Of a stretch of DNA of 64,000 bases, positions 47,801 to 58,245 are shown in pieces. This DNA is from Linnemannia schmuckeri. Taxonomy: Eukaryota; Mortierellomycota; Mortierellomycetes; Mortierellales; Mortierellaceae. A model generated the notes under the pieces. It worked only from the letters and a program-made list of their open reading frames with translations, did no database searches and was not told where the DNA came from. How positions within the stretch are numbered: position 1 is the first letter of the stretch; each line of letters begins with the position of its first letter. The translations under genes and the position numbers were made by a program. The stretch spans positions 1,674,001 to 1,738,000 of the forward strand of contig JANATG010000012.1 of NCBI GenBank assembly GCA_029449235.1, given 5' to 3'.

Positions 47801-50022
47801 CGCCATCAATACATTGCATATAATCTCTGTCAACATCTGGAGCCACATGGTCGGGATGTTACGTCCGCCAGGTGGGATATGGAGGTGTTGGTGCTGTTCC
47901 TGTTTCTGAACCAGCTTGGCAAGGTGAGGGCTGTCCTTCAACAGCCCAAAGACGATATCCTTATTCCAGCCCATGATCCTCTTACCGAGATGACGGATCC
48001 ACCGCTTGACAACCAGAACCACCGGTGCCAATGGCGGACTGACAGTGGATCCGAGCATATGTAACGCAGCATCGACGACACATCCTTGGATCAGCTGTCC
48101 GAATTCGACGCCGGGGCTGTCCTGGAGGGAGAGCAAGAACTGGTCCATGAGATCTAGGTGATAGGGGTTCTTGAGTTCGTTCGGGTTCATCTCTGTATCG
48201 ACAATGTGTGTCAATCCTGCTCTGATCAATTCCTGCCCTGTAGGACCCTGAAGCGCATTGCGGATCTCCTCCTTGACAGCTTCGACCTGGTGGGTTCGGC
48301 CCTTGTATCGGAAGTCCAGGAGCATCGTCCATGACTCCAAATCCTCCTGTGACAACGTCTCCTGTGCGCACATCTGGCGGAGAATTAGTCGTAGAAGCGT
48401 CTTGGCATGCTTCATAAAGCTCCCGAGCCAGACTAATCACCCATACATGTCAAAGAGAAAGTCGGTTAGCTGCGTCTCAAAGTGCTATCCCTGGTGAACA
48501 TATATCACAACAACAGTATCAAAACTTACACTCCATGCACCCCATGGCTTTGCGACGGACTTCACTCCATCGGCATGTTGCCATCATGACTTTGATAAGA
48601 CTTCGGACGGATGTATCCACAGCACCACTGCTCATGGTATTTGGGATATGTTCCCACATGGTCTGCATGGTGATATACTTGACATTGCTCCTGGTTTCCG
48701 GATCCTTGTAACGTTTCCTCAGTGTCAGTGAATCAGTATATTGGCTCAGATCGATAGTTTCCAGCACCGCCGCAGTATTAGCCTTTTCATCCAAACGAAC
48801 CGGGTCAAACTTTTCCTCCGCTGTGTCGTCGGCAGGATCGCCGGTCCAGAATGCAGTCAACACGTTGCTGACAAACGACTGCGTGTCCACATGTGCACAC
48901 CACGATCGCTCTCCCAGCGCATCCTCGACATAGGCCATGACGAAATCCGTCGGCCAGTCCTCGATCTCATCCCAGCCAATGTGCAAGAGCGCGCAGGCCA
49001 GAAACACCACTGCGCCGTTGGTTCTGACTTTGAAGGCGTGGGTGAACTCTGGTCGGAGCATGGTGATTAGCATTGCTGAAATGGTACTGTCGCGGATCAA
49101 TTCGGGGAATGCCACGCCCAGTCGCAAGAATCCTGTAGTGATGACTGAATCCGGTTTGAGAGCGTTGAATTTGAGGTATTGGATGGCTGCTTTAATATGC
49201 TGTAGTGGTGGTGGTTCCTGCCATGACGTCTGTGTAAATGTTTTCCGCACTATTAATATGCAGATCAGATTAAAAGAGTCAGTCGACGTAAACGTTGTCA
49301 TTATTTCGCATCATATTTAAAAGTTGAGCAGAAATTCTACCTTCTTCGTCGACTTGGCGAGGGTTGGCAACACTGGTTTCTGGATCGAGCTTGACGCTCC
49401 TGGTCAGCGCCCAAAGTGTCTTGGGTCTAGCTTGTTGTGGCTGATGTGGGTATGTTGGCGTTGTTGCCTGTGATGGTGCCTTTTTGAGAGCTGATTTAAG
49501 CGTTGATTCTTCGGTTTTGACTCTGGGAGGTGTCGAAGGGGCACTATTGCTGACTCCTGCAGAGGATGATCCCATGCGCACTCGTTTCTGTGGAGGCATA
49601 GTCACGCCATCGTTTAGTGCTTCTGGCGTACTGTGTGAAGAGTCGAATGGTGCGCTATGTGTAGTTCCTGATTCCAGCTTTGTTGAGGACTTTAGTGGTC
49701 GAGTTGGAGCCCTTCCTACGCAATTGAAATCGGTAAAATATGAGGTGTCAGCTACTGAGAGTATACTGTGTAAAGACATTGACATTGTTATTCTAATGAT
49801 ATATATTGCATACCAAGAGGGATAAGGTCTATGGCGAGGAAACAGACAAAGAAGAATAAGATACGTTGAAGAACGGTGGCGACACAGGAATTAGTTTTTG
49901 GTGGTCAAGAGACGCGTTTTCCATTTGTTCATTCGATGCATGTTTCTAACGTGCGTCATTGAGGTTGTCATCTCACCTGGAAGACTCCTGTCAGGTTTTA
50001 CTTTCCGGGGATCCTTGCTCAT
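44810..50022 (-). CDS. INTS1: Integrator complex subunit 1 (INTS1) homolog, 9 exons
   Basis: Large helical scaffold of the Integrator complex, which cleaves nascent snRNA and attenuates paused mRNA transcripts together with RNA polymerase II and PP2A. Exons (minus): 50022-49977, 49715-49341, 49249-48530, 48432-47561, 47452-47288, 47197-47016, 46912-45561, 45457-45104, 45003-44810, giving 1419 residues; all joins in phase. The N terminus is disordered. The conserved RPB2-binding region holds GERSWCAHVDTQSFVSNVLTAF, read across residues near 260-285. A later block, NPRILALVVWDSMPVIRTLLEMC with PPPNYSS, also matches the animal family. Much of the rest is alpha-helical with Leu-rich spacing. It is shorter than the roughly 2,200-residue human protein. 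The start ATG at 50022 gives a 15-residue first exon that joins exactly in phase with GRAPTRP. Assignment rests on recalled family motifs. Confidence 0.75.
47456..47482. repeat. 27-nt A run (coding strand) at an INTS1 3' splice site
   Basis: On the INTS1 coding strand 27 A are followed at once by CAG and exon 5. The usual pyrimidine tract is therefore replaced by purines. Confidence 0.85.
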
Positions 50023-50280
50023 TGTGTAAATTCACAGCGTACGAGCTGTTTGACAAGATGGGTTGGTTGCGTTGTTTCGTTCAGAACAAGGTGAGGGGAT
50101 GCGTTCCTTAACGACTGTCTCCACTTTAAATAACCAGGAGTAGGAGGAGCGAGGGTGAGAGAGAGGGCGAATTGAAAATGACCGGTCACATCGGGGTTGC
50201 AAGCCACCTAATTTTCCAAATGATATTGGCCTGCGATGAGTGCAGCGAATGATCCTCCTTTCAGCTTTCTACATCACAAA
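50023..50280. promoter_or_regulatory. Divergent promoter region, INTS1 and eS30
   Basis: 258 bp between two divergent starts, if the one-codon first exon of eS30 is right. A pyrimidine stretch (ctcctttcagctttc) lies just before 50281, as is common in ribosomal-protein leaders. No specific site is claimed. Confidence 0.4.
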
Positions 50281-51308
50281 ATGGTATAGAGCCGATTCCA
50301 TATATGGGAACACTATCCATCAGGATCATCCATGGGCGAACCAAGGGCGAACTACCATCCAACCATCCAACCATCCAACCATCACACTACTCAACCCTCC
50401 TATCGACATATCCTCATTCTTCTCTACACCGACGGCATTATCGACAACCAGCAGGATCGGCAACTTCTAGAAAGAGACCAGGATCTATTTTTTTTCATCA
50501 AACGGAGGATCTATGATTAGTCGTCAGAAGTGATCGATGATGAGGGATACATCCTGTGACCGTACTCTTTTCTTGCGACTTCGTTCCAACGCGATCGCAG
50601 AGGGGTCACCATCAAGTCACGAAAACACTGGCGGCCTGTACTTCTGCCGAGCGATCCCATGCCCGGACAAGGACAACTCAACTTCAGACCTGCTATGGGT
50701 CATTCACTCAATCAGCGAAGCTTCTCGGACCTCTGATTTAGCACACTTGGCTTGGCTTCAAGTGGGGATTTATCTGCTGATGATGGACAACCCAGCAGCC
50801 TTTGTTGACTGAGTCGAAGTAAAGTCCGAGTGCTGTAGCCTTTCAACAAACATCATATGGCAAACAGGACGCTACAACTGCAGGAAGAGTCACCAACAAA
50901 ACAAACAGGAACTCTCGATATCTCATTACCCCGTACCACACGAGACTAATACCCAACAACGTATGTCGATTGTGTGTGCCTTTTTTGGTCAATAGGGTAA
51001 AGTCCACGGTTCCCTGGCTCGTGCCGGTAAGGTCAAGTCGCAAACCCCCAAGGTTGCCAAGCAGGAGAAGAAGAAGAAGCTCACTGGTCGTGCCAAGAAG
51101 CGCGATACCTACAAGCGCAGATTCGTTAACGTTACCAACGCTCCCGGTGGCAAGCGTCGCGTAAGTTTACCTTCTATATCTATTGACCTTTGTAGTTTTT
51201 ATATGGCATGTCCACAGAACTTTTTCAGTTGATTTAACACTGGCTTTCTACCTTTGTTGCACCCTATTATCACAGATGAACGTCAACCCCGAGTCTACCA
51301 AGGGTTAA
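50281..51308 (+). CDS. RPS30: 40S ribosomal protein eS30 (RPS30), 3 exons
   Basis: Small basic 40S subunit protein. Exon 2 (50996-51160) begins GKVHGSLARAGKVKSQTPKV, continues with GRAKKRDTYKRRFVNVT and ends GGKRR. Exon 3 (51276-51308) encodes MNVNPESTKG. Together they make a 65-66 residue protein of normal size, without the ubiquitin-like fusion found in animals. The first exon must be tiny because GK follows the acceptor directly. The only ATG|GT in the upstream 700 bp is at 50281-50283, in the context aaaATG|GTATAG, giving a one-codon first exon and a 712-nt intron. Yeast RPS30 genes also have an intron right behind the ATG, which makes this plausible. Exons 2 and 3 are certain; exon 1 is moderately so. 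Confidence 0.88.
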
Positions 51309-52277
51309 ATATTTTTTAACGGGATGAACAACAGCAGCGGGTGGATCAGTCGTCCGAACCCGGTTTCTACTTCTTTCCTAAGAATTGAGGCAGGACTTCC
51401 TTTGCCACCACTCCCCCGCTACTTCACACCTATTAAAAAATCTAGTTTCAAAAACTCCAGATCATCTTATCTCCATATCATTGTTATTGTCATGCGCGTG
51501 TACTTGTCTTGTTTTGCTTTTGTTGAATTAGACGCCTTTGACCATTGATCGCCTGAGGCTGCTGCGGCTTCTCTCAGACAGCAGTTGAAGCAAGAAACTG
51601 CTGTCAGATCAGTCCAGGGCGGAGTGCTGCTAGAGGGGACAGGGTGCCTCTTGCCAAAAGGCAATCCCTGGGGGACAAAAATACGGTGACGTTTTCACTA
51701 GTATTTTCTTTATTTTTCAAGCTGCTAACCTTTTTTCATAGAAGAAGCAATGCGATGCTGGAGAGTTGGTTACTTCTTCACCACGCTGAGCAATGGATTC
51801 CATCATCTTTATCGACGCTCCTGTCCAGGACCAGGTACCGTCACCTAGCACACACACCCTCAGCATCCACTCCCAGTCCTGGCTCTGCACTGGAGTGCAT
51901 TGCACTCATACCTCCACCTTGCCCTGATTCGATTCGACAAGCGGGTTACTCTTTTTGCAGTAGACAGTGAGAGGCTACAGTTCATAACATCAACAACACT
52001 AAAGAACAGATCTCGATCCAACTCTGTACTGAATCTCGCTCTGAACACCAACAAATGAAGACGAGACGCAGCAAGGATGATATACGCTGCTTGCTGTCAG
52101 CTTTTGCTTCAACTGACAGGTTTCTTTTTACCAAGAACCACGACACTTGAAAACACGACCTTTCCAGCCCTTTGTGTTATTGCCTTTACAGTCAGGAACA
52201 GCGGTTTATACATTTTTTCTTCTGAAAAACGCAGTCAGGAACTATGGAACAGGATACCCTTCAAAAAACACCCTACT
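51309..52277. other. Intergenic region between eS30 and eIF3m
   Basis: About 1 kb with only short unrelated open frames. Nothing recognised. Confidence 0.55.
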
Positions 52278-52307
52278 ATGGCAGCATTGAACCAGCAGGC
52301 GCATTGA
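52278..52307 (+). promoter_or_regulatory. 9-codon upstream ORF before eIF3m
   Basis: An ATG encoding MAALNQQAH and ending in TGA lies just six bases before the proposed eIF3m ATG, in a different frame register of the same leader. If the transcript includes it, ribosomes would meet it first and could reinitiate. Alternatively it is the true first exon, joined by a non-canonical intron. Confidence 0.45.
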
Positions 52308-52313
52308 ACTAAT

Positions 52314-53872
52314 ATGAACATCGTTACCTTCACTCCTCCTTGTCGACAACAGGTTGCAGAGTTGGCCACTTACATCAGCTCTCTTCGCGGTGATGAAGAG
52401 CAGGCTTTGGTGAAGCAGATTGTCCCTGTTATCGAGGCCAAGAACATTACTGAGGCCACCAACATCCTCGTCAAGGAGAGCAAGACTTTGTTGGAGGCTC
52501 CCGAGAAGGGTATATATTCTCTTTTTTGTGCAAGCATTGGTTTTTGTAATCGATCTGGAAGAACACAGGAACGGACCAAGGGGAATAACGGTGTTAATCT
52601 TTTGTCTTAATTGTATGTACTTGCGTAGAATTTGAGTCTGCCTACAACTTGCTTGTCGCTATTGCCCTCATCGAGTCCGAGAAGGCCGTCTTGGAGCAGA
52701 TCTTGGCTAACCTCATCTCTGAGCCCACCCAGAAGACTGCCCTCAAGTTCAAGGTGTATGTGAAAACTTCTGGATATTATCTGGATCGACTTTCTCATGG
52801 ATCATTCGAGTCTTTTACCAGTTTGCTCGGTCAAGATGTACTGACGTCTCATTTTATGTCTTCTTTATGGTTCGATGATGATATAGCCTCTCCAACATCT
52901 TCAACACTCTCCCTGCCAACTCGCCTCTTCGCCTTTCGGTTTTCACCGCCATCGTGGACTTGGCTGTTGCCAGCGATGACATGGATCTTGTCCTCCCCCA
53001 GCTCCAATATGTTCCCAGCTGGATCAGCGAGTGGGGTGTCGATGCTCAGGCTGAGCGCGCCTTGTTGTTGACCTTGTCGGACCGCTTGAAGGAGTCTGGA
53101 AACCAGTAAGTCTGCCGATCTTAATTCTATGGACACAAGGCTGGAATTACCACTGGAAACTCATAAGAAATATTTATGCTGACCATTGTTGCGCACATCT
53201 TTACTGCGTTTTCAATTGAACTATAGGTACCAGTCTTTGGAGTTCCTTCTTAAGCACCTCACCAGCTTCAACGGCACCTCCGAGTTGGCTGCCCAGAAGG
53301 CCACCGCCACCCGTGCTATTGTTGAGTCGATTGCCCTCCCTGAGGTCCTTAACTTTGAGAACTTGTTGAAGATTGAGGCTATCCAGAACTTGAAGGCCGA
53401 GAAGGTCTACGAGCTCCTCTCCGTCTTTATGAGCGGAAACGTCCAGGATTATCGTGGTTTGGTCGCCAAGAACGGCGGTCTCGTCAAGGAGCTTGGATTG
53501 GAGGAGGAGGAGACTTTGCGCAAGATCCGCCTCTTGTCTTTGGCCTCGTTGGGATCTGAGAACTTGACCCGCGAGCTCAGCTATCAGGAGATTGCCAAGG
53601 CCTTGGAGGTTGAGGAGAGCGAGGTTGAGTTGTGGGTCATTGATGTTATCCGCGCTGGATTGGTTGAGGCCAAGTTGAACCAGGTCTCCAAGTCGGTGAT
53701 CATCAGCCGTTCGATCTACAGAACCTTTGGCACTGCCCAGTGGCAGCAGTTGAGCCAGCGTTTGAACGGATGGAAGCAGTCCTTGGCTGACATTTTGCAG
53801 GTCATTGCCAATGCCAAGTTGACCACCGGCGCAGCCGTCAGCACCGCTGTCATTACCAACACCGCCAACTAA
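52314..53872 (+). CDS. EIF3M: Translation initiation factor eIF3 subunit M, 4 exons
   Basis: PCI-domain subunit of the eIF3 complex that organises the 43S pre-initiation complex. Exons 52314-52509, 52629-52755, 52887-53105 and 53227-53872 give 395 residues, the family size. Landmarks are the helical repeat with KFKVLSNIFNTLPANSPLR (split by an intron), WISEWGVDAQAERALLLTLSD, and the PCI winged helix with LSYQEIAKALEVEESEVELWVIDVIR, quoted in part: SYQEIAKALEVEE then VELWVIDVIRAGLV. The end, QVSKSVIISRSIYRTFG plus WQQLSQRLNGWKQSL, is very similar to animal eIF3m. The exon 2 donor GTATGT at 52756 restores KFKV-LSN. The N terminus is uncertain: MNIVTFTPPCRQQ precedes the conserved VAELATYISSLRG, while the upstream MAALNQQ looks like a natural start but needs a non-GT donor. 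Confidence 0.93.
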
Positions 53873-54565
53873 ATCTGTATTTTGCTCTTTCTTTGATTTT
53901 TCTCTTGGAGGATATTTTAAATGAGGGTTTGCAGCTATGGATGAGAAGGAGTGAATGGAAGGGGAAGTGTCAGCAAACAAGCAAGAGAGGCATTTTTTGG
54001 TCTCTTGCTTTAATCCTTTTGTGTTTGTAGGCTCAGTTCTCGTCCCGATCTCTCTTCTTGTCCCCTGTCCCTTCCTTTTCTTTCGTCTTCCTTGATATAG
54101 CATCTCTCTAACTTTTCTTCCTCTTCTCCTTCATCCAGCCAGAATGCCTTATTCCCTGTTCCCGTGTTCTTTTTTCTTCTCTTATTCTTTTTGTCTACTT
54201 TTGTCAATGACTATAAAAGTTCGTCTTTTTTTTTTCTGTGCAGCTTTATATCTTTCGAAAAGATGAATGTTTGTTGAGTATGTGTATGTTATGAGCACGA
54301 AAGGATATAAATGATAGTGATTTTGTCGATCGGATTGATTATCTCAAACAGACTCTGCGGGTCAAGATTGATCAAAATCGCGTGAAGAACCAGAGTCACA
54401 ATCATAAAAGGATAAAGAGGTCCGAGAGATCACTCCTCCTCTGCTTATTTTCCATCCCTCCGAGCTTCCTTTTTTTTCCTTCTCTCCTTTTCTTCTTCAC
54501 ACCTCTTCACTCCATCCCTCCCTCCTTCCTTCCCTCCTCTTACCCCGCACACTTCCTCATATATC
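53873..54565. other. Intergenic region, CT-rich leader of aconitase
   Basis: No gene-like frame. About 54430-54565 is strongly pyrimidine-rich up to the aconitase ATG. Confidence 0.55.
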
Positions 54566-57500
54566 ATGTCATTCCTCAAGGTACAAAACAACAACCACTA
54601 CCGATCTAGCAAAATAGCCAAGTAATATCGACCGCAGGGATACCTTGTATTATCCAAGTCCCTCTTTTACTCTCCGCTGACTATCCTCGTCCTCCCTTCT
54701 CCCCTCTACACTCCCCCTCAACAACCTACAATAGCCATTAACGAGGACACCTCGCAGTCGCTGGAACACCACACTCCGGACACTCGCCACAGAAGCTTCG
54801 ATCACTCGCCCAGTCCGGGATTGTACCAGGATCACACCCCCTTATGCCAAGCTGGTCTCGAACCTGGAGAAGGTCAAGCGGGTGTTGGATCATCGTCCCT
54901 TGACGTTGTCTGAGAAGATTCTGTATTCGCATTTGACGAACCCGGAGGAAGTTAAGCCGGTTCGTGGACAGACTTATTTGAAATTGTCTCCTGGTAAGTC
55001 TGTGTGAGGGGTAGTTTTGTGTAAGCGAGTATGTGAGAGTGTATGTGTAGATAATTAGAGGAGATGTGACTGGCCATCTTTTAAGTGTGTATGTGAAAGA
55101 GGTGGCGAAATTTTGAGTTGGTCTGAGTGTGAGTGTGTCTGCGGGGAAGGAAAGACCAAGATGGGATCCGATTTGGATAGATGATCATCTTTATTCTGCC
55201 CTGATATGATTGATATGATAACCCTAATAGTAATGTATCCAGGGCGCACTTCCAGTTGGAAATGAAAGGTACCTATTCTGTGCACTGACACATCCTACTT
55301 CTTTTCTTTTTACTTTCTCCATATGTCTGAAAATGAATAGATCGTGTTGCTATGCAAGGTAAAGAACAACCTACAAAGAGAAAACAGAAAGAAAAAGGGC
55401 ACATTGACAAACCAGCAAAAACACTAACATACTATCCTATTCCCACCCCCTCTCCTATCTAAAAAGATGCATCGGCACAAATGGCAATCTTACAATTCAT
55501 GCTCGCAGGAATGCCAACCACCGCTGTCCCCTCTTCGATCCACTGCGACCACCTCATCGTCGGCCACAAGGGCGCCGAGCAAGACTTGGTCAATTCGATC
55601 GAGAACAACAAGGAGATCTTCAACTTCCTCCAATCCGCCGCAGAGAAATACGGCATGTCCTTCTGGAAGCCCGGCAGTGGAATCATCCATCAGATCGTTC
55701 TTGAGAACTATGCTGCTCCAGGATTGTTGATGCTTGGAACGGACAGTCATACTCCTAATGCGGGTGGACTGGGAGCAATTGCTATTGGTGTTGGTGGTGC
55801 TGATGCTGTGGATGCGATGGCGAATATCCCCTGGGAGTTGAAGGCGCCCGAGGTTATTGGAGTCAAGTTGACGGGCAAGTTGAATGGGTGGACTTCTCCC
55901 AAGGATGTCATCTTGCACCTTGCCGGCAAACTCACCGTTCGCGTACGTATTCCCCTCCTATCTCTCTCTTTTACTTTTGGTTTTGATTTTTTTACTGTTG
56001 TCTTGTGTGAGCACAAAAAAGACGACTGTAAAATAACTAACGCGATAATCTTAAACACAATAGGGAGGAACAGGCCACATTATTGAATACTTTGGACCAG
56101 GAATCGACACTCTCTCCTGCACAGGAATGGGTACTATCTGCAACATGGGTGCCGAGGTCGGCGCCACCACCTCCCTCTTCCCCTTTGTCAACAGCATGTC
56201 TTCCTACCTCCACGCCACCGGTCGTGGTCCCGTCGCCGAGGCAGCCCGTCAACACGCCCAATTCCTTAAGGCTGACGAGGGCGCACACTACGACAAGGTC
56301 ATCGAAGTCAACCTGTCAGACCTCGAACCTCACATCAACGGACCCTTCACCCCCGATCTGGCGACCCCCCTGTCCAAATTTGCAGAGGTTGTCAAGAAAA
56401 ATGGATGGAAGGATGAGGTCAAGGTCGGACTGATTGGAAGTTGTACCAACAGCAGTTATGAGGATATGGATCGTGTGACGAGTTTGGCCAAGCAGGCGGT
56501 CGAGAAGGGGATCAAGTCTAAGGCAGGCTTCTTTATTACCCCCGGTTCGGAGCAGATTCGGGCTACGATCGAGAGAGATGGTCAGACCGGTGTTCTTGAG
56601 CAAGTTGGAGGTGTTGTCCTTGCCAATGCGTGCGGGCCATGCATCGGACAGGTGAGTCACGAGCTGAAGGGGGTGGGAGCGTCTTTTTGTCTTGCTTGAC
56701 GAAAGATTAATTTGATGTGTTCTCTCCTTGCGATATGATAGTGGACGCGTGATGACCTGAACGACAAGGAGGAGAACGCCATCTTGACTTCGTTCAACCG
56801 CAACTTCAAGAATCGTAACGACGGAAACGCCACCACCATGAACTTCCTGACCTCGCCCGAGGTAAGTCTTATCCATCTTGTGTACTGTTGTCCTCTTCGT
56901 AACCGCACCTACATCAAGAGGACTAACATATCTGTCTGCACTTATTACTTCCATAACAATAGTTGGTAACGGCAATGTCCCTCTCCGGAAAGCTCACCTT
57001 CAACCCCCTCACCGATCCCCTGGTCGACGCCTCGGGCCAAGAATTCATGCTCCAACCCCCTTACGGCGACAACCTCCCCCAAAATGGCTTCATCCCCGGA
57101 AACCTCTCCTATACTCCCCCCGATATCTCGCACCCCAACCCCGCCATCCAGATCAACGTCGACCCCAAATCCACTCGTCTCCAAGTCCTTGAACCCTTCG
57201 GACCTGGTCCTGTCGGCGAGTTTACGGATCTGCAAGTCATGTTGAAGGTGAAGGGGAAGTGCACGACGGATCATATTAGTGCAGCGGGACCTTGGTTGAA
57301 GTACAAGGGACATTTGGAGAATATTGCGCATAACACGTTGAATGGGGCGTTGAATGCGGATAACGATAAGGTCAACGTTGTCAAGAATGTCTTTTCGGGC
57401 AAGGAAGGCGCGATTCATGAAGTTGGACGGGAGTACCAGGCTCTTGGCAAGCCCTGGATTGTTGTTACTGATGTAAGTTTTTTTTTCTCTTTACTTGCTT

Positions 57501-57970
57501 CTGTTGTTTGGTTTTTTTGTAATGACGGCCTGTTACACGTGAATCATCATTACTCACCCTTCTCTTCTTTTCTGTCTCCCTTTCAATAGCACAACTACGG
57601 TGAAGGATCGGCACGCGAACACGCAGCCCTACAAATGCGGTACCTCGGCTGCCCCCTCATCCTCGCCCGGTCCTTCGCACGCATCCATCAAACTAACCTT
57701 AAGAAGCAAGGTGTTCTTCCTCTCACCTTTGCCGACCCCGCCGATTGGGAGAAGATGCACGGTGGAGATGTGATCGAATCTACCGAGGGAGTTGCAGACT
57801 TGGTCGCTGGAAGACCCGGAAAGAACGATACCCCCGAGGGAGGCGAGATCCTCTTGCATGTGAGACGGCCCGATGGAGAGAAGTATGTGATCAAGGCATT
57901 GCATACGATGAGTAAGGATCAGGTTGAATGGTTCCGGAAGGGATCTGCACTTAACGCTGCCCGTGGATAG
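54566..57970 (+). CDS. ACO1: Mitochondrial aconitase, 8 exons
   Basis: 4Fe-4S TCA-cycle enzyme interconverting citrate and isocitrate. Exons 54566-54580, 54735-54993, 55341-55358, 55467-55942, 56064-56651, 56742-56861, 56963-57472 and 57590-57970 give 788 residues in phase. Exon 1 encodes MSFLK. It joins PLTRTPRSRWNTTLRTLATE, a typical mitochondrial presequence rich in Arg, Thr and Leu. Landmarks are AILQFMLAGMPTTAVPSSIH, LGTDSHTPNAGGLGAIAIGV, the first cluster Cys in GLIGSCTNSSYED, the CGPCIGQ pair that supplies the other two, KCTTDHISAAGPW and HNYGEGSAREHAALQMRYLG with the catalytic Ser/Arg region. Exon 3 has only 18 nt (RVAMQ plus split codons). A purely cytosolic IRP-like role is unlikely given the presequence. 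Convergent with the HMMR-like gene. Confidence 0.96.
55341..55358 (+). other. 18-nt microexon of aconitase
   Basis: Flanked by AATAG and GTAAAG, it encodes the RVAMQ segment with split Asp codons on both sides, giving the conserved DRVAMQDASAQ of aconitases. Confidence 0.85.
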
Positions 57971-58245
57971 ACGGTTTATCCTCTTCTGTCCTTTTTTTTA
58001 TGTCAACTGTGCCATTTTTTTTTCCCTCATGTCATTATCTCCACCCTTTTTTTTTCTGTTACCTTTTTTGTAGATAGCAAACCATCATCCATAATAGAAG
58101 CATCTTATTATTTTCTTTACGTATATTTATTGAGCGGAATGTGGGGATATGTTACATAATCTTGGTACAAGTTATAGGAAAAAAAAAACAAGGAAAGCGA
58201 AGGAAAAATGGGTATGAAAAAAAAAAAAAGAGAAGAGCACGACCC

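Noticed and set aside
50537..50543. C-box-like ATGATGA inside the eS30 intron, possible snoRNA
   Set aside because: No D-box CTGA occurs within a normal snoRNA distance and no terminal stem is visible.
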